Assembly (NCBI GenBank): GCA_019400425.1
Contig: JAFREE010000003.1
Location: 186,001 to 250,000, forward strand
From: Hymenochaete sp. R1
Taxonomy: Eukaryota; Basidiomycota; Agaricomycetes; Hymenochaetales; Hymenochaetaceae
Length of the DNA: 64,000 bases
Direction: 5' to 3'
The notes under the pieces are model-generated. The model was not told the DNA's origin and did no database searches. It was given only the letters and a program-made list of their open reading frames with translations. This document shows, piece after piece, positions 1 through 11,555 of the stretch. The stretch's first letter is position 1; every line of letters starts with the position of its first letter. The translations under genes were made by a program, and so were the position numbers.

Positions 1-185
1 GCAGATACGGACTTCCACAATGACACATTGCGTCTATAAAATCAAAAGAAAAATAAACAACCCAAGTTGCGAAAATTTTGGAGAAGGTTGAGCGCTGTTG
101 ATTTGGAGTAATTGTGCCACGTTGTACTTCGTACTTCGTAGCCGAGGGAGTGGCTCGGGCAGACCTGATCAATGACCTTCACTTT

Positions 186-3100
186 TCATGCACGAGTATC
201 CTCTTCATTTTGTTGATTCAACCGTCCATAATCTTCCTGCTCGCGCATTCGCCGATACTGTTCTTCTTGCTCTTCGTGAGAACCCCTGCAATGCGGATAC
301 ATTTCAGTTTTACGAACAACGCTTAATGAAAATAAACAAACTTACGGTAGTGGGTTTTCTTGAATTGGTATGCAGGACAGGAACGCCAGGAAGTTGACAG
401 CAGCTTGACAGATGAACACAACGTGCAACGCCTTCCAATATGATTGAACAGCTGCTTCCTGCAAGGCTGGCTCCAGTGTTGGGATGACGGAAGTAGAGTG
501 TCTATATAGCAATTACTCAGTCACAACTCGGCGTCGAAGGGGCAGTAAGATCAGACCATACCGGACAGCTTCAATAATTTCTTTTGCATCTGGCCCCGTT
601 ATACGCCGCCGCAGTTCGCGAAGGAGGACCGATTGTAGTACAGCACCACTTATTGAGACACCGATGACTTGACCCGTGGTCCGGAACAAATATGTTACTA
701 GTCAAACAAGATAAATAATGTCAAGAGCGCCCCAACAAGACAAAGTAGATCAAACTCACTTCCTGTGGCAACAGCTAAGTCCTCTTTAGAGACACCGGCA
801 ATCATAGCCTACGAGAAAAAAGTATTAGTCCGCCATTTTGACAATGTAAAAACCTAAAACTGACTATTAGAGTCGACGTGATCAAGCTAGACATGCCTAA
901 ACCCTGAGGAACGATATCAAGCCACAAATGCCATGTGTTGGTCCGCTCATCCCAGAAGCAGAGCAGCAAAGTTGCGGTCACCGCTAAAGCGGCAGAGGCA
1001 AGTGTTAAGCCATAAAGTTTTCCCGTTTTCCGCATCATCCTATAATTGCACTGTTTAATTCCAGTGTCGTCGTAAACCGCACTACATCCACTCACCATCC
1101 GGCGAAAACACTCCCCGTTGAAATGGCCACCTGCAACCTTGCTTGTAAGTCTTTCTTCATCTCGTGATATCAAAATAAAGTTTGGAAAGGATTTCCCTCA
1201 CCGAATGAGGAAGTAGATGGAGGCCTATTGAATTTCATCGGATTTTTGTTTAAGTAATGGTGATATTAGACGTACCTGATTCTCTCGAACTCGTCATAAG
1301 AACGGCAGTGAAGTACTTTGAAATGGTAAGCCTGTATGTTCCAATTCGATCTTGCCATTCGACTTACTTGAGGAACATTGTAAATCTATTGAGCGAAACA
1401 GTAAGCACTTATACACAGTTTTAGGGAGTAGTAGGAGTAGGGAGGAAAACAGGAATACCAACTCACTAACGAAAATGCTGCTGCACTCCCAAAGCTTTAC
1501 GGACATTAAGGAACTTATTGATTGTACTCGAAAAGAAGAGACTCACAAGTTGCTCAAAGAAACGAATAATGGAGTCCGGCGTGTGATCATCCGCATCGGC
1601 ATGACAGGATAAGGGGCCACATGAGTCTCTACGTATGCAAACGCAGACCCAAAGACAATGCTTGTGATGAAAAGACCAACGATAGCCGGGTGTGACCATG
1701 GCAGTTCTTCCGTCTCCTTAAGACTGAATCCGAGGAGTAATGAACCAACAGCCACTACGAGCGTGCTAGACCCGAGAAAGTCGATCCGCCGCAGCTTATC
1801 ATACGTCGACCTGTTCTGCACCTCGTCCGGTAGCTTGATGTTGACTTTCACGCATACAAGAATGAATGAGAGCAATAAGATCGGGATCTGCAGCGTGTAA
1901 AGTTCCGGGGTCAGAAGCAGATCTCGCGAAGCGTATTTCGGATAGTGATCACCTGTACGAGAAAAGCCGATCTCCTGAGAAGAACCAACAAGGCGTTCAG
2001 GCTATGGAATGCTAATATGTGCTCTGGAAACTCACCATCCAAAAGAGTCATTCATCCATCCTCCGAGAGGACCACCAAGACCCGCACCTATATCACAATT
2101 CCATATTCAATAACGGCAGAATTTCAGATCTCGGATAAATGCATACCCAATCCAAACAAACTTTGCTGGATGTCAGTCTGAATAGATTAATGGGGACAAT
2201 GTAACTGACGTACATATTTGCAAGACCTTGATAAAGACCACGTTGTTTGCTAGAAGGTGGTCAATGCGTTGAGTATCCAGTGTCGTTCCAGTTCAATGCT
2301 TCTCGCAGAAGGTTACGTACAGGGGTATCAGGTCCGTCACGGCGACGCTGGATACTATTCCGAGCCGAGGAGAACACACTGAGCATGGGAAGAAGCGTCG
2401 ACAATTACAATTGGCTTACCCGTCATTACCCTATGCAGGGAGAGGGTTCAAAGGCGATTAGATATAAAAACTCGGTCCTTGTACTTTTGTGAAGTAGAGG
2501 CGTACCCTCCTCCTCCCATCCCAGCAAGGGCTCGAGCAGCGATCAAAATCTCCATGGACGGTGCCAATCCACACAAGATGGTTCCCGAGCCTGGCGAATA
2601 ATGCAATTCAGTAAAATTTACGCGAATACCAAAACATATACGCACCGAATAGGGAAAGACCTAGCAGCATGGCTCCTTTACGACCCATGATATCGGAGAG
2701 TCGGCCTTATCGAGTATGAAGAAATCAGTCATACATCCAACTCCGTATACGCACATTCTTTCGTCCGATGACGATGACGTACCGTATAGCGGCGTGAAAC
2801 AGCATACTGAAAGAAGGTACGATGTTCCAATGTAGCTGGCCTGATTTGACTTCTCAAAATAGGATCCTATGGGAGACAAAAGGGTTGCAACAATTGTGCC
2901 TTTTCATGAAGTTCAGAGGGACGGAAGGATACGGGAGTTGAATGCTCTTTGTTTTGACGCACCATCTAAAGCGCCGAGGAACACAGCAGACCACAGACCG
3001 ACCAAAATCCATATCAAATCCGATCTCGAAACCTTGTTCAGCGGGGGTGCTTCCGGAGAAGTGCAACTGATAGTGCTGGTCTCGCTACGACCGTCGTTGT

Positions 3101-3191
3101 CATCATCGTCCAAATATGACGTCCGAGTGTCAATGATCAACGGCGTTCGTTCATCGGCTCTGGACCGGACACGTTCGGGAACGACTCCCAT
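186..3191 (-). CDS. MFS transporter, vacuolar basic amino acid / multidrug (VBA-like) type, 21 exons
   Basis: Major facilitator of the drug:H+ antiporter-2 type, probably 14 membrane spans and located in the vacuolar or plasma membrane. I place exons at 2963-3191, 2783-2899, 2646-2705, 2506-2590, 2420-2430, 2321-2354, 2214-2249, 2147-2160, 2036-2087, 1953-1974, 1547-1887, 1459-1477, 1368-1385, 1276-1315, 1202-1224, 1096-1130, 865-1039, 760-808, 562-697, 346-501 and 186-285. All phases close to 583 residues. Family hallmarks appear in order: an acidic soluble N-terminus, LDGTIVATLLSPIGSYF, GRLSDIMGRKGAMLLG (loop 2-3 signature), GMGGGGVMTVSSVAVTDLIP, GAGLGGPLGGWM and a late FRTTGQVIGVSISGA segment. 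The C-terminal tail is charged. Two exons are only 11 and 14 nt. The start is the only ATG before the acidic N-terminus. The substrate cannot be told from sequence; family identity is firm. Confidence 0.9.
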
Positions 3192-6100
3192 TTTGACTAT
3201 AATCCGGAGATTCGAGGCACAAAAAAAGCTATCTGTCTGCTGAGGACGGGGAGGATGGGAGTGTGAACGGGTGGTCTTTTATAGCTGGGGGCCCGGTTGA
3301 CTCGCGACGTCGATAACGGCCCCTGCTGAGACCGTTCCGATTGACAAAGCAGTGGAAATAATCCAGGGCACCGGAAGAGGTTGGAAATGAAGACTGGGAG
3401 GATGGATGGTGGCAAGGTGAGCAGCAAGGACGAGAGCGGGGGGTGGGGATAATTGATCATTGAGGTTTACCGGGTATTGATATCCTGTTGGAAGAAGGCC
3501 TGACTGACTGACTGACTGCCAGTGACGGTTCAGGCTCAGGTTCAGCCGGCCTGGTGGACTCACTTCAGGCTCAGCAGCTCGACGCTTTCTCCAGGTCATC
3601 CTCCGATCTCTGCGGTTGTTCCTTTGCCGATGCATTTTCTCAGTTCTTTCATTCTCAATTTTCTTCTTGCTCTTTTCTTATGCTCTTCAGCCTCGTGTCC
3701 AACCCTATCTGGTGCCTCACTCGGGAGAACTGGAGAGTTATCGTTGCTTTTTAACCATTTCTTAATAATTCGTCTTTTTCTAGCCATCATGTCTTCCAAC
3801 ACATTCTCACCGGTCGGGTCAGCGGTAGCGGTTGCACTCCGTTTTCTATCGCCGAAGCGCGCAGACCGATGAGGTCGGCCGGCCACGGTCACCGCCGGAT
3901 TCACTTGCTCTGGACTGGATGGACGCGACTTACGAATTTTCTCTTCTTTTTTTTTCCCATTTCATTCTTTCATCCCCCAAACAACTCCCCGCGCGGTCTA
4001 CGGACGTTGGAAGGGTCTTTGGGCGCGCAGCTGCGTGTCAGGCCCATGTGAACGGCATGCATGTCTTTTGCGCCTCGTTCGCCGATTCGAAATCTCAATC
4101 CGTGCGTTCCGTTTGCCGCATTCGGTCCCTTGCGCCACCGCCCACGCCTCATCGGTTTGATACCAATTGTGAGAAACGTCACTTTCAAAATCATTTATGG
4201 GCGACTTATCGACAACATCTACTTCATACTGAGCTTCAATCTCGCGAAAACTGGACCCGTGCGTCAGCTTCCGTACTGGGTCCAACTATCTCGCTAGGTA
4301 TTACTGAGAACCTTCTGAACGGTCGAAGCGCAGCTAGTGATTGCAGTACAGGAAAAGCCAACCTGCGACCCAAACCTTGATGTTGGTCGGTCTTGTGCCA
4401 CGAACTATCTTCATCGGCATGTTCCACTGTTACTTGCAACACTCCCTATGTAACATGTTGACTCGAAATGAGGGTACAAGTACGTCCCAATATGTTTTCC
4501 TCGTCCCAGATTAAAGGCATTGATGGTGGCTCCGAATAGGTCTGGGGTCAACACTCCGAACTAGGAGAATTCGCGCATACTACAATCTTATCTTTCGATA
4601 ACATCCAGTCTCACCTTTCTTCCGCTTGCGGCGGAGATCGCATTCTACCTGGTCACGGGAGTTTGCTTCAATCTTATACGTTTTTCATGTTTCTGTGCCG
4701 AAAAGTTACGAGCTTCCGAGGTCTTCATACTACTAATGGCTACGATGATCAGCGGGGCGAGCCTCCTCGTGCTCGTGTTGCGGGAAGTGCGACTCAAAGC
4801 TCTTTCGTCCGCGGTTAATTTCGACAGGTTGCGGTCAAAACGAGGTCGTCATTCCGCAGCGCCATCTATGACTTGTTTGACGACGCCTGAAGCCGGAACC
4901 CCTGTATCAATCAAATAAACGGTGTCCGAAAACGTGCAAGACATGGATAGATCATTCCTTGAAGCCATTTCCACTAGATCACGGATCGAGCAACGTTTCT
5001 CCTACACAGGAGACAACGACAAAGTTCGCCTAGCAAGACCACTACTCTCATGCGGACACTTCTCATTTACGAGGCATAGCCCTTCTGCTGCGTGCGTGGC
5101 GGATGTAGCAGGAGTACAATCTTCCAGAAGACTCTCGGGGGCCCTAAAGTTCCCGAACAGACACATTGTGGTATTTCAATTCTTTCGATTCCTTGTTGCC
5201 TCTAGATGGGTTGCATACTAATATCAGAGCAGGAATTATCATAGGGAAAATGTTCAAAGTTCATAGTGTACTTTCGAATGCGACGGGTGACATGCTTTTG
5301 CAGCGGCAGAGTTCATTCTCTGTTCGGCTGTCGTAGACGCTTGTGGGATCGTAGGCATAAGATCGATGAATGCCAAAGTAATTTTTTCGTAGGCGGAAAC
5401 AAATGCGATATACTTACCTTCCCCTTTGTCCTCAATTTCTCTTCGACAGACTTTTGAGCGCCCAGGATTCGGATCGATGAGCCGTAAAATTTGCTTCTTA
5501 GTCGGTTGACCTCCGTTGGAGCTCCTTGCCAACTTCCCTTCACCCACCTCTTGAAAGCCACCGCTGAACAGACGGATGTCCGGCAGAGGCGGAGGTGCTG
5601 AAGGGAATACTTTTCCATAAGATCACAGGAGCGATGACCGATTAGAAATAAGGCCCGTTTCTGATGTTTGCAACATCTCCTGGTGCTACTCAGCGGGCCT
5701 TGGCGTAATATGACCGGGCGCCTACACCTACATAGGAGCTCGGCGGCGCAAGGTACGCCCTCATGAATTAGTAACCAATACCGTTGAACCCGAATGCCTC
5801 AACCGAGAACATAGCGTCTACACCGCTAAGCCGACGAGGAAGTCGCGTAAAACGCATATTTTACAGCTTTCCGTCGTCGTCGGAATAAAGGACTACGCAT
5901 TCTCGCCGAATGGAGAGGCCGCACTCTTATGAAGGTACTGTCAGTCAGATGCTCATCTACGGTAGACGTGAATTTATAATTGTTTGAATTTATCGCCCTT
6001 AAGACTTTATTATACGAGGGAGCGGTTACTATCGGTCGAGGCACGAGGGAACTTGTTTGGCAATAGTATAGAATGGAACTCGCCGTACACTTATTCCATC

Positions 6101-7765
6101 GTGAAGCACGGTACGTTCAGTATTGAATTTGAATGGGATACTCTCTAAGATGACTCATGTTCAATACTATAGCGTGAAGAGCACATATATGTGGAAATCA
6201 CATCGAAGATTGTTTGGATGTCAGTGCAGCAAATGCAGGACATGCTTATCATTTTGATGGTATCATAGAGCCTAGTGTATTTTGCTACCAGCGGTACAAA
6301 CCGATTTATGATGCATATGTACATCCAGCGTCATCAGTACGTTATCCTCTTCTTGCTTGATCTTCCATAATGAATCGAAAGCGACGCCACATGTCTGATA
6401 GTAAATACAGCCCTGACATACTAATGCTTCCTCCGGAAGGTCAGCATAACTGGGCGCCTCCAACACTGGAGGGCATTTATTTAAAGTCCTATTCCTACCC
6501 CTGAGAAATGGTTCGTTACCCATTACAGGCACGATATCTTCCGCATGAAGCGAATGGTAGGTACGGCATTTGGGCGCTCTACTGGTTTCATAACTTTCGA
6601 CACGACCATCACCGGACTTTCACGACGGCAAAACTCCACTACGATCGTGTGTATCTCTCAGAACAAAAACCCAAGAACCGATCAGTCAAAAGCTTTCGGA
6701 TCATTTGTGATTGCACTGTTGGGCATTAGTGAGCGACGATGGTACCCGTTTTCCAGTGAACTAGACTTAGCCATCGACGTTACGCATTCCTCGGAAGCGG
6801 CAGGTCCGTTCGTACGCGAGCAAGCCGTGGTTGACGGCATTATCAATGTTCGGCGGCAGAGCACGAAGTTTCTTCTCAGAACCCATTGGGCCTTCAATTG
6901 AATCCTAGGTAGACCTACCTCAGCTGAGCTCTCGGTACATGCACCAAGTGTGCGAGAAGGGTCCACATGGAGTTACGTACTCTACTCTCCTTATTTGTAT
7001 ATGTCTATTGACTTGTGGGTCCAATGTTCTTAATATAGCAGAGCGTCTTGTCATCATCTATAAGTCTATGATGCCTTTTCTCCCCGCGTGGACACTGATC
7101 AGCCCCGGACATACGTGCGATAATTCGATAGATACACCACTTTTTGATTTTCGTACTAGCCATTACTCAGTGGAAGGATGGCAGAGGGCGAGTCACTTTT
7201 CGACATGTTCCCAGGATAACTATGCTTGGACTGTCCCTCAAGCCTTCCAAGTGCAAACGATCGACTTGGTCCTGAAATCCCAACAACTTTCTGTTATTTC
7301 TAAAGTTGAATCGGTTCAATGCGACCAGAGCTCCCAATACAAAATGGGGCTATCATGGGAAAATGTCGCACTTGTGTGAGAGCTTTGCTTGCAAACGCGA
7401 GAAATGTGGATGTTCTCACCACGGTACTATGGTGGGAACCTCAGAGAAAAAACATCCGCATCGGTCACAACCCAAGCTTGCTTACGGACGGTGTACTGCG
7501 GAATGTGAGTTCGGGTGGAATTGAGGAGCCGCTTTGGACATACATTCGAGTTTGAGTGCGGAACCATGGGCTTGACGTCACTCTTGGTTTAAAGTCCTCC
7601 CATACATTAAACAGGTATAAAGATTGCGATCCAGGAGGATGGAATGCATATCATAAAGACAGACAAACGACTCTCAAGCCCCACAAAAAAGGTGAGTGGA
7701 CTCATGTTTTCGGATTTGCCGTGGTCCACACTCACACTGATCCTGAACCTGAGTAGAAGCCAACC
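3192..7765. other. 4.6-kb stretch without a supportable gene
   Basis: Short ORFs exist on both strands (longest 182 codons, 3832-4380 +), but none shows a recognisable domain or a chain of phase-compatible exons. A TGAC tetranucleotide run lies at about 3504-3519. The segment 6939-7379 (+) has a hydrophobic start and could be a decayed membrane-protein exon. At 5254-5618 (-) a good GT..AG intron could join two short open segments, but nothing identifies the product. The MFS promoter must occupy the first few hundred bases. I see no intact transposon, terminal repeats or RNA gene. Confidence 0.5.
7616..7623 (+). promoter_or_regulatory. TATA-like box of the CsbD-like gene
   Basis: TATAAAGA lies 143 bases before the ATG at 7766, a usual distance for an inducible fungal gene. 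No other TATA-like element lies closer. This is a sequence call only. Confidence 0.45.
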
Positions 7766-8406
7766 ATGTCCCAAATCATCTCAGAGGCTCCGCCGCACTA
7801 CGATTCGATCGCATCAGAGCCCAGGCTTGATAAATATGTATCCAATGGTACCCATGGTCAAATTTATGAAGAGAATCAGTACGGCGAGATGAAGCCTTCG
7901 GAGGCCGGCGGAACCCAGTCTGGACTCGACAACGCTCCCCTCTCGGTTCACCAGGTCCCCAAAGACACCGTCTATGCTGAGAATGAGTTTGGCGAAATGA
8001 GAGAAGAGAGGCTCGCAAACGACGTCCGTGGAGATGCTGACGACGCCGTAGCACCTTCGTTGAACTCGGGAGACTTTGGAACGGACACGAGGGAACGAGC
8101 AGAAGCATTTCATTCAGACGAGGTCTACCCCGAGAACCGATTCGGTGAGATCGGAAGAGCCGATACAATGGACCAGGAGCAACAGCCTTCCACTTCGGAC
8201 AAGCTAAAGGGCGAGTCGATGATATATGTCTACGGAGTTTAAATAACATTCTTTTCTCCTTAGGTACCGCAGAGCAAGTCATTGGGAAGTTCATTGGTAA
8301 CAAAGATCTACACGATAGAGGCATTGCTCGGAAGGTGAGTCATTGTCAATATATATTTTGTAACCTCTTGTTTATCAATAAACTATAGAGTCCAATAACC
8401 GCGTGA
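7766..8406 (+). CDS. CsbD-like hydrophilic protein with three YxENxxGE repeats
   Basis: Exons 7766-8210, 8264-8334 and 8389-8406 give 177 residues. Three copies of a short motif stand out: IYEENQYGEM (33-42), VYAENEFGEM (69-78) and VYPENRFGEI (120-129), in an acidic, probably disordered chain. The C-terminal part, KLKGTAEQVIGKFIGNKD, resembles the first half of CsbD-like proteins, small stress-associated proteins of unknown mechanism known in bacteria and fungi. That segment reads correctly only if the first intron uses a GC donor (8211-8212) with AG at 8262-8263; the unspliced frame ends in a stop shortly after. The last exon encodes five residues. A TATA-like box stands upstream. The CsbD relation is suggestive rather than certain, and no enzymatic role is proposed. 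Confidence 0.65.
8211..8263 (+). other. GC-AG intron of the CsbD-like gene
   Basis: The donor reads G/GCGAGT, a GC version of the normal GTGAGT, and the acceptor is CCTTAG. Splicing joins KLKG to TAEQVIGK and restores a CsbD-like segment. The GT donors available at about 8228 and 8236 lead to unrelated frames. Confidence 0.6.
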
Positions 8407-8628
8407 TTTATACTGAAAGATATTGTTAAGGCATCGTTTGTTAAAGCTTGAAGAACAGTAAAGATTTCTACGAAGACACGATACACGTACATGTATAGAT
8501 TAACACAGCTTATGATATCAAACATGCGAATAAGACAGCTTAACCTGAGGTTCCGAACGGTGGGGTATGTGAGTACTAACGGTTTTTTTTTTGGAAGAGG
8601 GGTGGGTACACAACGTGAAATTTAATGA

Positions 8629-11391
8629 TCAATTATCAATGAACTCTCCTTCGTTCTCTACCCAGCCGAGAGTTTCATGAGCTATACCCAGCTGGCGAAG
8701 CATTGTACCTAAGCTCTTCTTTTGCTCCTCAGTTTCTCTAGTTTCGTCATCTTCGAGATCGCAGTATCGTGGACCACGCCCACGCGGTGCCATATCGCCA
8801 GCCCCATACCCCGAAATTGCAGAATCGTCGTCGTCGGCAAAATTGCTTTCAAGTAGCTTCGGGCCATTTGGGACATCCCATCCCCAGCTGCTTTCAGTTG
8901 TCTGCCCCTCCGATTTCTCCCAGCCCCAGTTGTTCGCGAAATCGCCACTGGGTTTCGAGCCGGGGCCTGAATGAGGCGTATCAATCGAACACTCGTTATC
9001 TCGCACGATGTCCCAAAGTTCCCAAGCTGCATCTCGAGCAGCTTCCCGCCATTTCTTGGCAAGGCCGCTGAGTTTCTCTTCGTCGTCTTCATTCCGGATT
9101 TTGATAGCCCTCTTGAGCACTTGTAACTTTTGCTCTAATTCCAGTATTGTCCGAGTGCTATTCAACCGCGATTGGTTGGTCTTCAAAGACGACATGAGGG
9201 GTGATTTGAACTGTGATGTCGCTTTCTTGCTTGAACGGAAAGCGCTGTTAGAAGAAGCAGGTTTTGGAGGTGTTGTAAGTGGAAGTGCTGAGGCTATGAG
9301 ATGTGAAGTTCCCTTTATAGATGGTGAGGGAGTCCGACGAGTGAAAGGAAAGTGTTCGATCTTGCCCGAGGCAGAATTCTGAACGTTGCAAGTACTCGCA
9401 TTATCCAAACTTGACCTAACTAAGAGAGGTGTGCGAAAAGGCGATGCAAGTTTCTTATGTTGCTGTTTCTGGGTCGCCAAAGTCATCCGTTTGGGAAGTG
9501 GGGCCTCGGGATGATCATCGGATTCGAGATAATGCTTATACGAATTATAAGCATAAAATATTATATCATTAAAGCTCTTGAATGGATTTCACCTTAGGCG
9601 ACTTCGATTGAGTGATACCTTCGTCCGGTCTGGAAGAGGGAATTTTCACTGGCGTTGAAGGTCGTCTGTCTATAAGACTTTCACTTCCTTTCTTCCCAAC
9701 AGCCCCCATGTATTCTTTTATGATGGGTTCTGGCGTATCCATTTGGGCAACGCTGCAAGGGTATAGATACGTTTCTTCGTGCGACTAATAGATGGTATAA
9801 TCCACAAATGAGCAAGCCTTGAAATCGATTGAACGTCATGGCAAGCATTTTTTCTCACCTGATCTGTGACGTAATGAGCGTCCGTGGCTGCTGAAGTAAC
9901 ACTATCCACCTCAGCGGAATATTGAGGCATTGCCTATTGTATGAGACGCATCAAACAAGAGCTCACTCTCTGGGTCACATCACGGAATAACGTACCAACT
10001 CCGTGTTGATCTTGTTTTCGAGATCATCAAGGTGAGTATTCTCAACTTCTCCTGCCTCGTTCACAGACAGTTTTCGCGTATCGCTACCAATCGCCTCCTG
10101 TGTCTGTACCTTGTCGAGGTCATTAAAATACATTGAAGTGTACCCAAACGATTGCCGAACCTGAGGCCCGGAATTCATACTCGGGAGACAGCATTTGAGT
10201 CCATCGAACGCATCCGTTCTATTACAACCATTGACAACATCGCACTGGACCGATCCGTCGTGATCGTGAGCAGATGATACAAGCTCTGGCGAATCTGAAC
10301 TCTGGAAAAGGCAACAGCTATCTGTAGCCGGCGGCGTGCATATTGAGTTTGCGCGAGGTGCAGCAAGAGATGTCGAACTAAGAAGCTCGTCACGATCGAC
10401 ATACAGACGCACGGGGTCAATCACTGCCATTATGCCAATGCCAGGTTTCACCAGAGAAGAAATTGGCCGTTCATTAGCAAGCGCCGGTCGGAATAAAGAC
10501 GAGGTGACTTCACTGTCAGCATCAGAGTCAGGCTGGAGAAGTCGTGATTGGTCTCCGCTATGATGTTCCTCTCCTGCATCGATAGCACTGCAGACTGCAA
10601 TCAAAGCTGGATCTCTTGCATCAGCATCTACGCTGCCGTTCTATACGTCGCATTAGAAAATTCCAAAATGTGTCCCAAACGTCGGTCCTTACCATCGCCT
10701 TCTCGGTTCTCGGAATGCTTTTCCATTCGTCTGCGGTTGCCCTAGCAAATTCAAAACGCGAGCTAAAGGGCGATGCGGAAAGTAACTCAGAGTGTGATGA
10801 TAGTCCTGTCATAGACATAGAATGTTCATCGCTAATTGGGGGAGGAGCGTCTACAAGTGAGTTGAGCAGGGAGATATGTGACGGCTGGACATCTACTGTT
10901 TTTTTCCAATTGCATGCTGAAGGTGGATCACATTTGGAAAGAACCGGTTCGAAGAAGAGTTGAGACGACAGGGGACTGATGCCAAGAATGCTTTCTCTTT
11001 TACTGTAATTTCGTCCCAAGCTTGTGTCTTCTATGTTGTCAATGCTGACGTTCAAAGTCTGAGAATTGCTGTTCGAGGAACAGGTGCCCGAGCTAGCCTC
11101 GTTGGGAGCATTCCCAATAGTGGACCCGACGGAGCTCTGAGCAATAGAAGGGCTGCTTGTCTCGTTGTTCTCCAAAGGATTGTTAATGGTATCGGGCAGA
11201 TGCGGTTCTTGCATGTACAAGGCGATGTTAGTTTTCTGCGTATCTTCGATTTGGTCCCTTGGCACTAGCTTTGCATTCGTTTTCTGGTCGGATGGATTGA
11301 TTGCGTTGCCAGTGTTGGTTTCTAGCGAGATTACGGATGTTTCGTTTTGAACACCAGTTCTGAAATCGTTTGATGCGTCTTCGGGAAGCAT
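8629..11391 (-). CDS. sfr1: Sfr1/Mei5-like Swi5-dependent recombination repair protein
   Basis: Sfr1 (Mei5) pairs with Swi5 (Sae3) and stimulates Rad51/Dmc1 filaments in homologous recombination and meiosis. Exons 10693-11391, 9996-10640, 9859-9933, 9593-9784 and 8629-9534 close in phase to 838 residues. The diagnostic part is C-terminal: SPFRTPLL and FKSPL motifs, then a charged coiled coil (about 666-716) with LEQKLQVLKRAIKIRNEDDE and KKWREAARDAAWELWD, the conserved Sfr1 helix. The tail has a WGW-rich acidic stretch. The first 500 or so residues are Ser/Asn-rich and disordered-looking. Known Sfr1 proteins are nearer 300 residues, so this is long; the 9784 acceptor decides whether the two halves are one gene. 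If they are not, the repair gene would start near 9742 or 9709. The gene shares a promoter with pch2. Confidence 0.75.
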
Positions 11392-11555
11392 GATGACACG
11401 AAAGAAAGAAACGAAAGCACTGTCGTAAGCTTATTGAGTGACTTTTATAAATTACGTGACTGTGACACAACGCGCTTGTTACAGTCACCCAGCGCGACAA
11501 CTCCGTAGATTCGCGACGAACTCCAACTTGAGACTCAGACTTGAACCCTTCCATC
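11392..11555. promoter_or_regulatory. Shared bidirectional promoter of sfr1 and pch2
   Basis: Only 164 bases separate the start codons of two divergent meiotic genes, so both core promoters must lie here. The spacer contains a TATA-like TTTTATAAAT near 11443 and a perfect 8-bp inverted repeat, GTGACTGT (11456-11463) facing ACAGTCAC (11481-11488), around a GCGC-containing loop. The repeat could be a dimeric factor site. Sequence shows the layout; co-regulation is inferred. Confidence 0.6.

Noticed and set aside
6939..7555. Possible multi-span membrane protein gene
   Set aside because: One hydrophobic stretch is suggestive, but I could not chain exons into a known family; left as unassigned.
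7776..8324. 182-codon minus-strand ORF
   Set aside because: Antisense shadow of the CsbD-like gene, whose own frame carries the ordered repeats.
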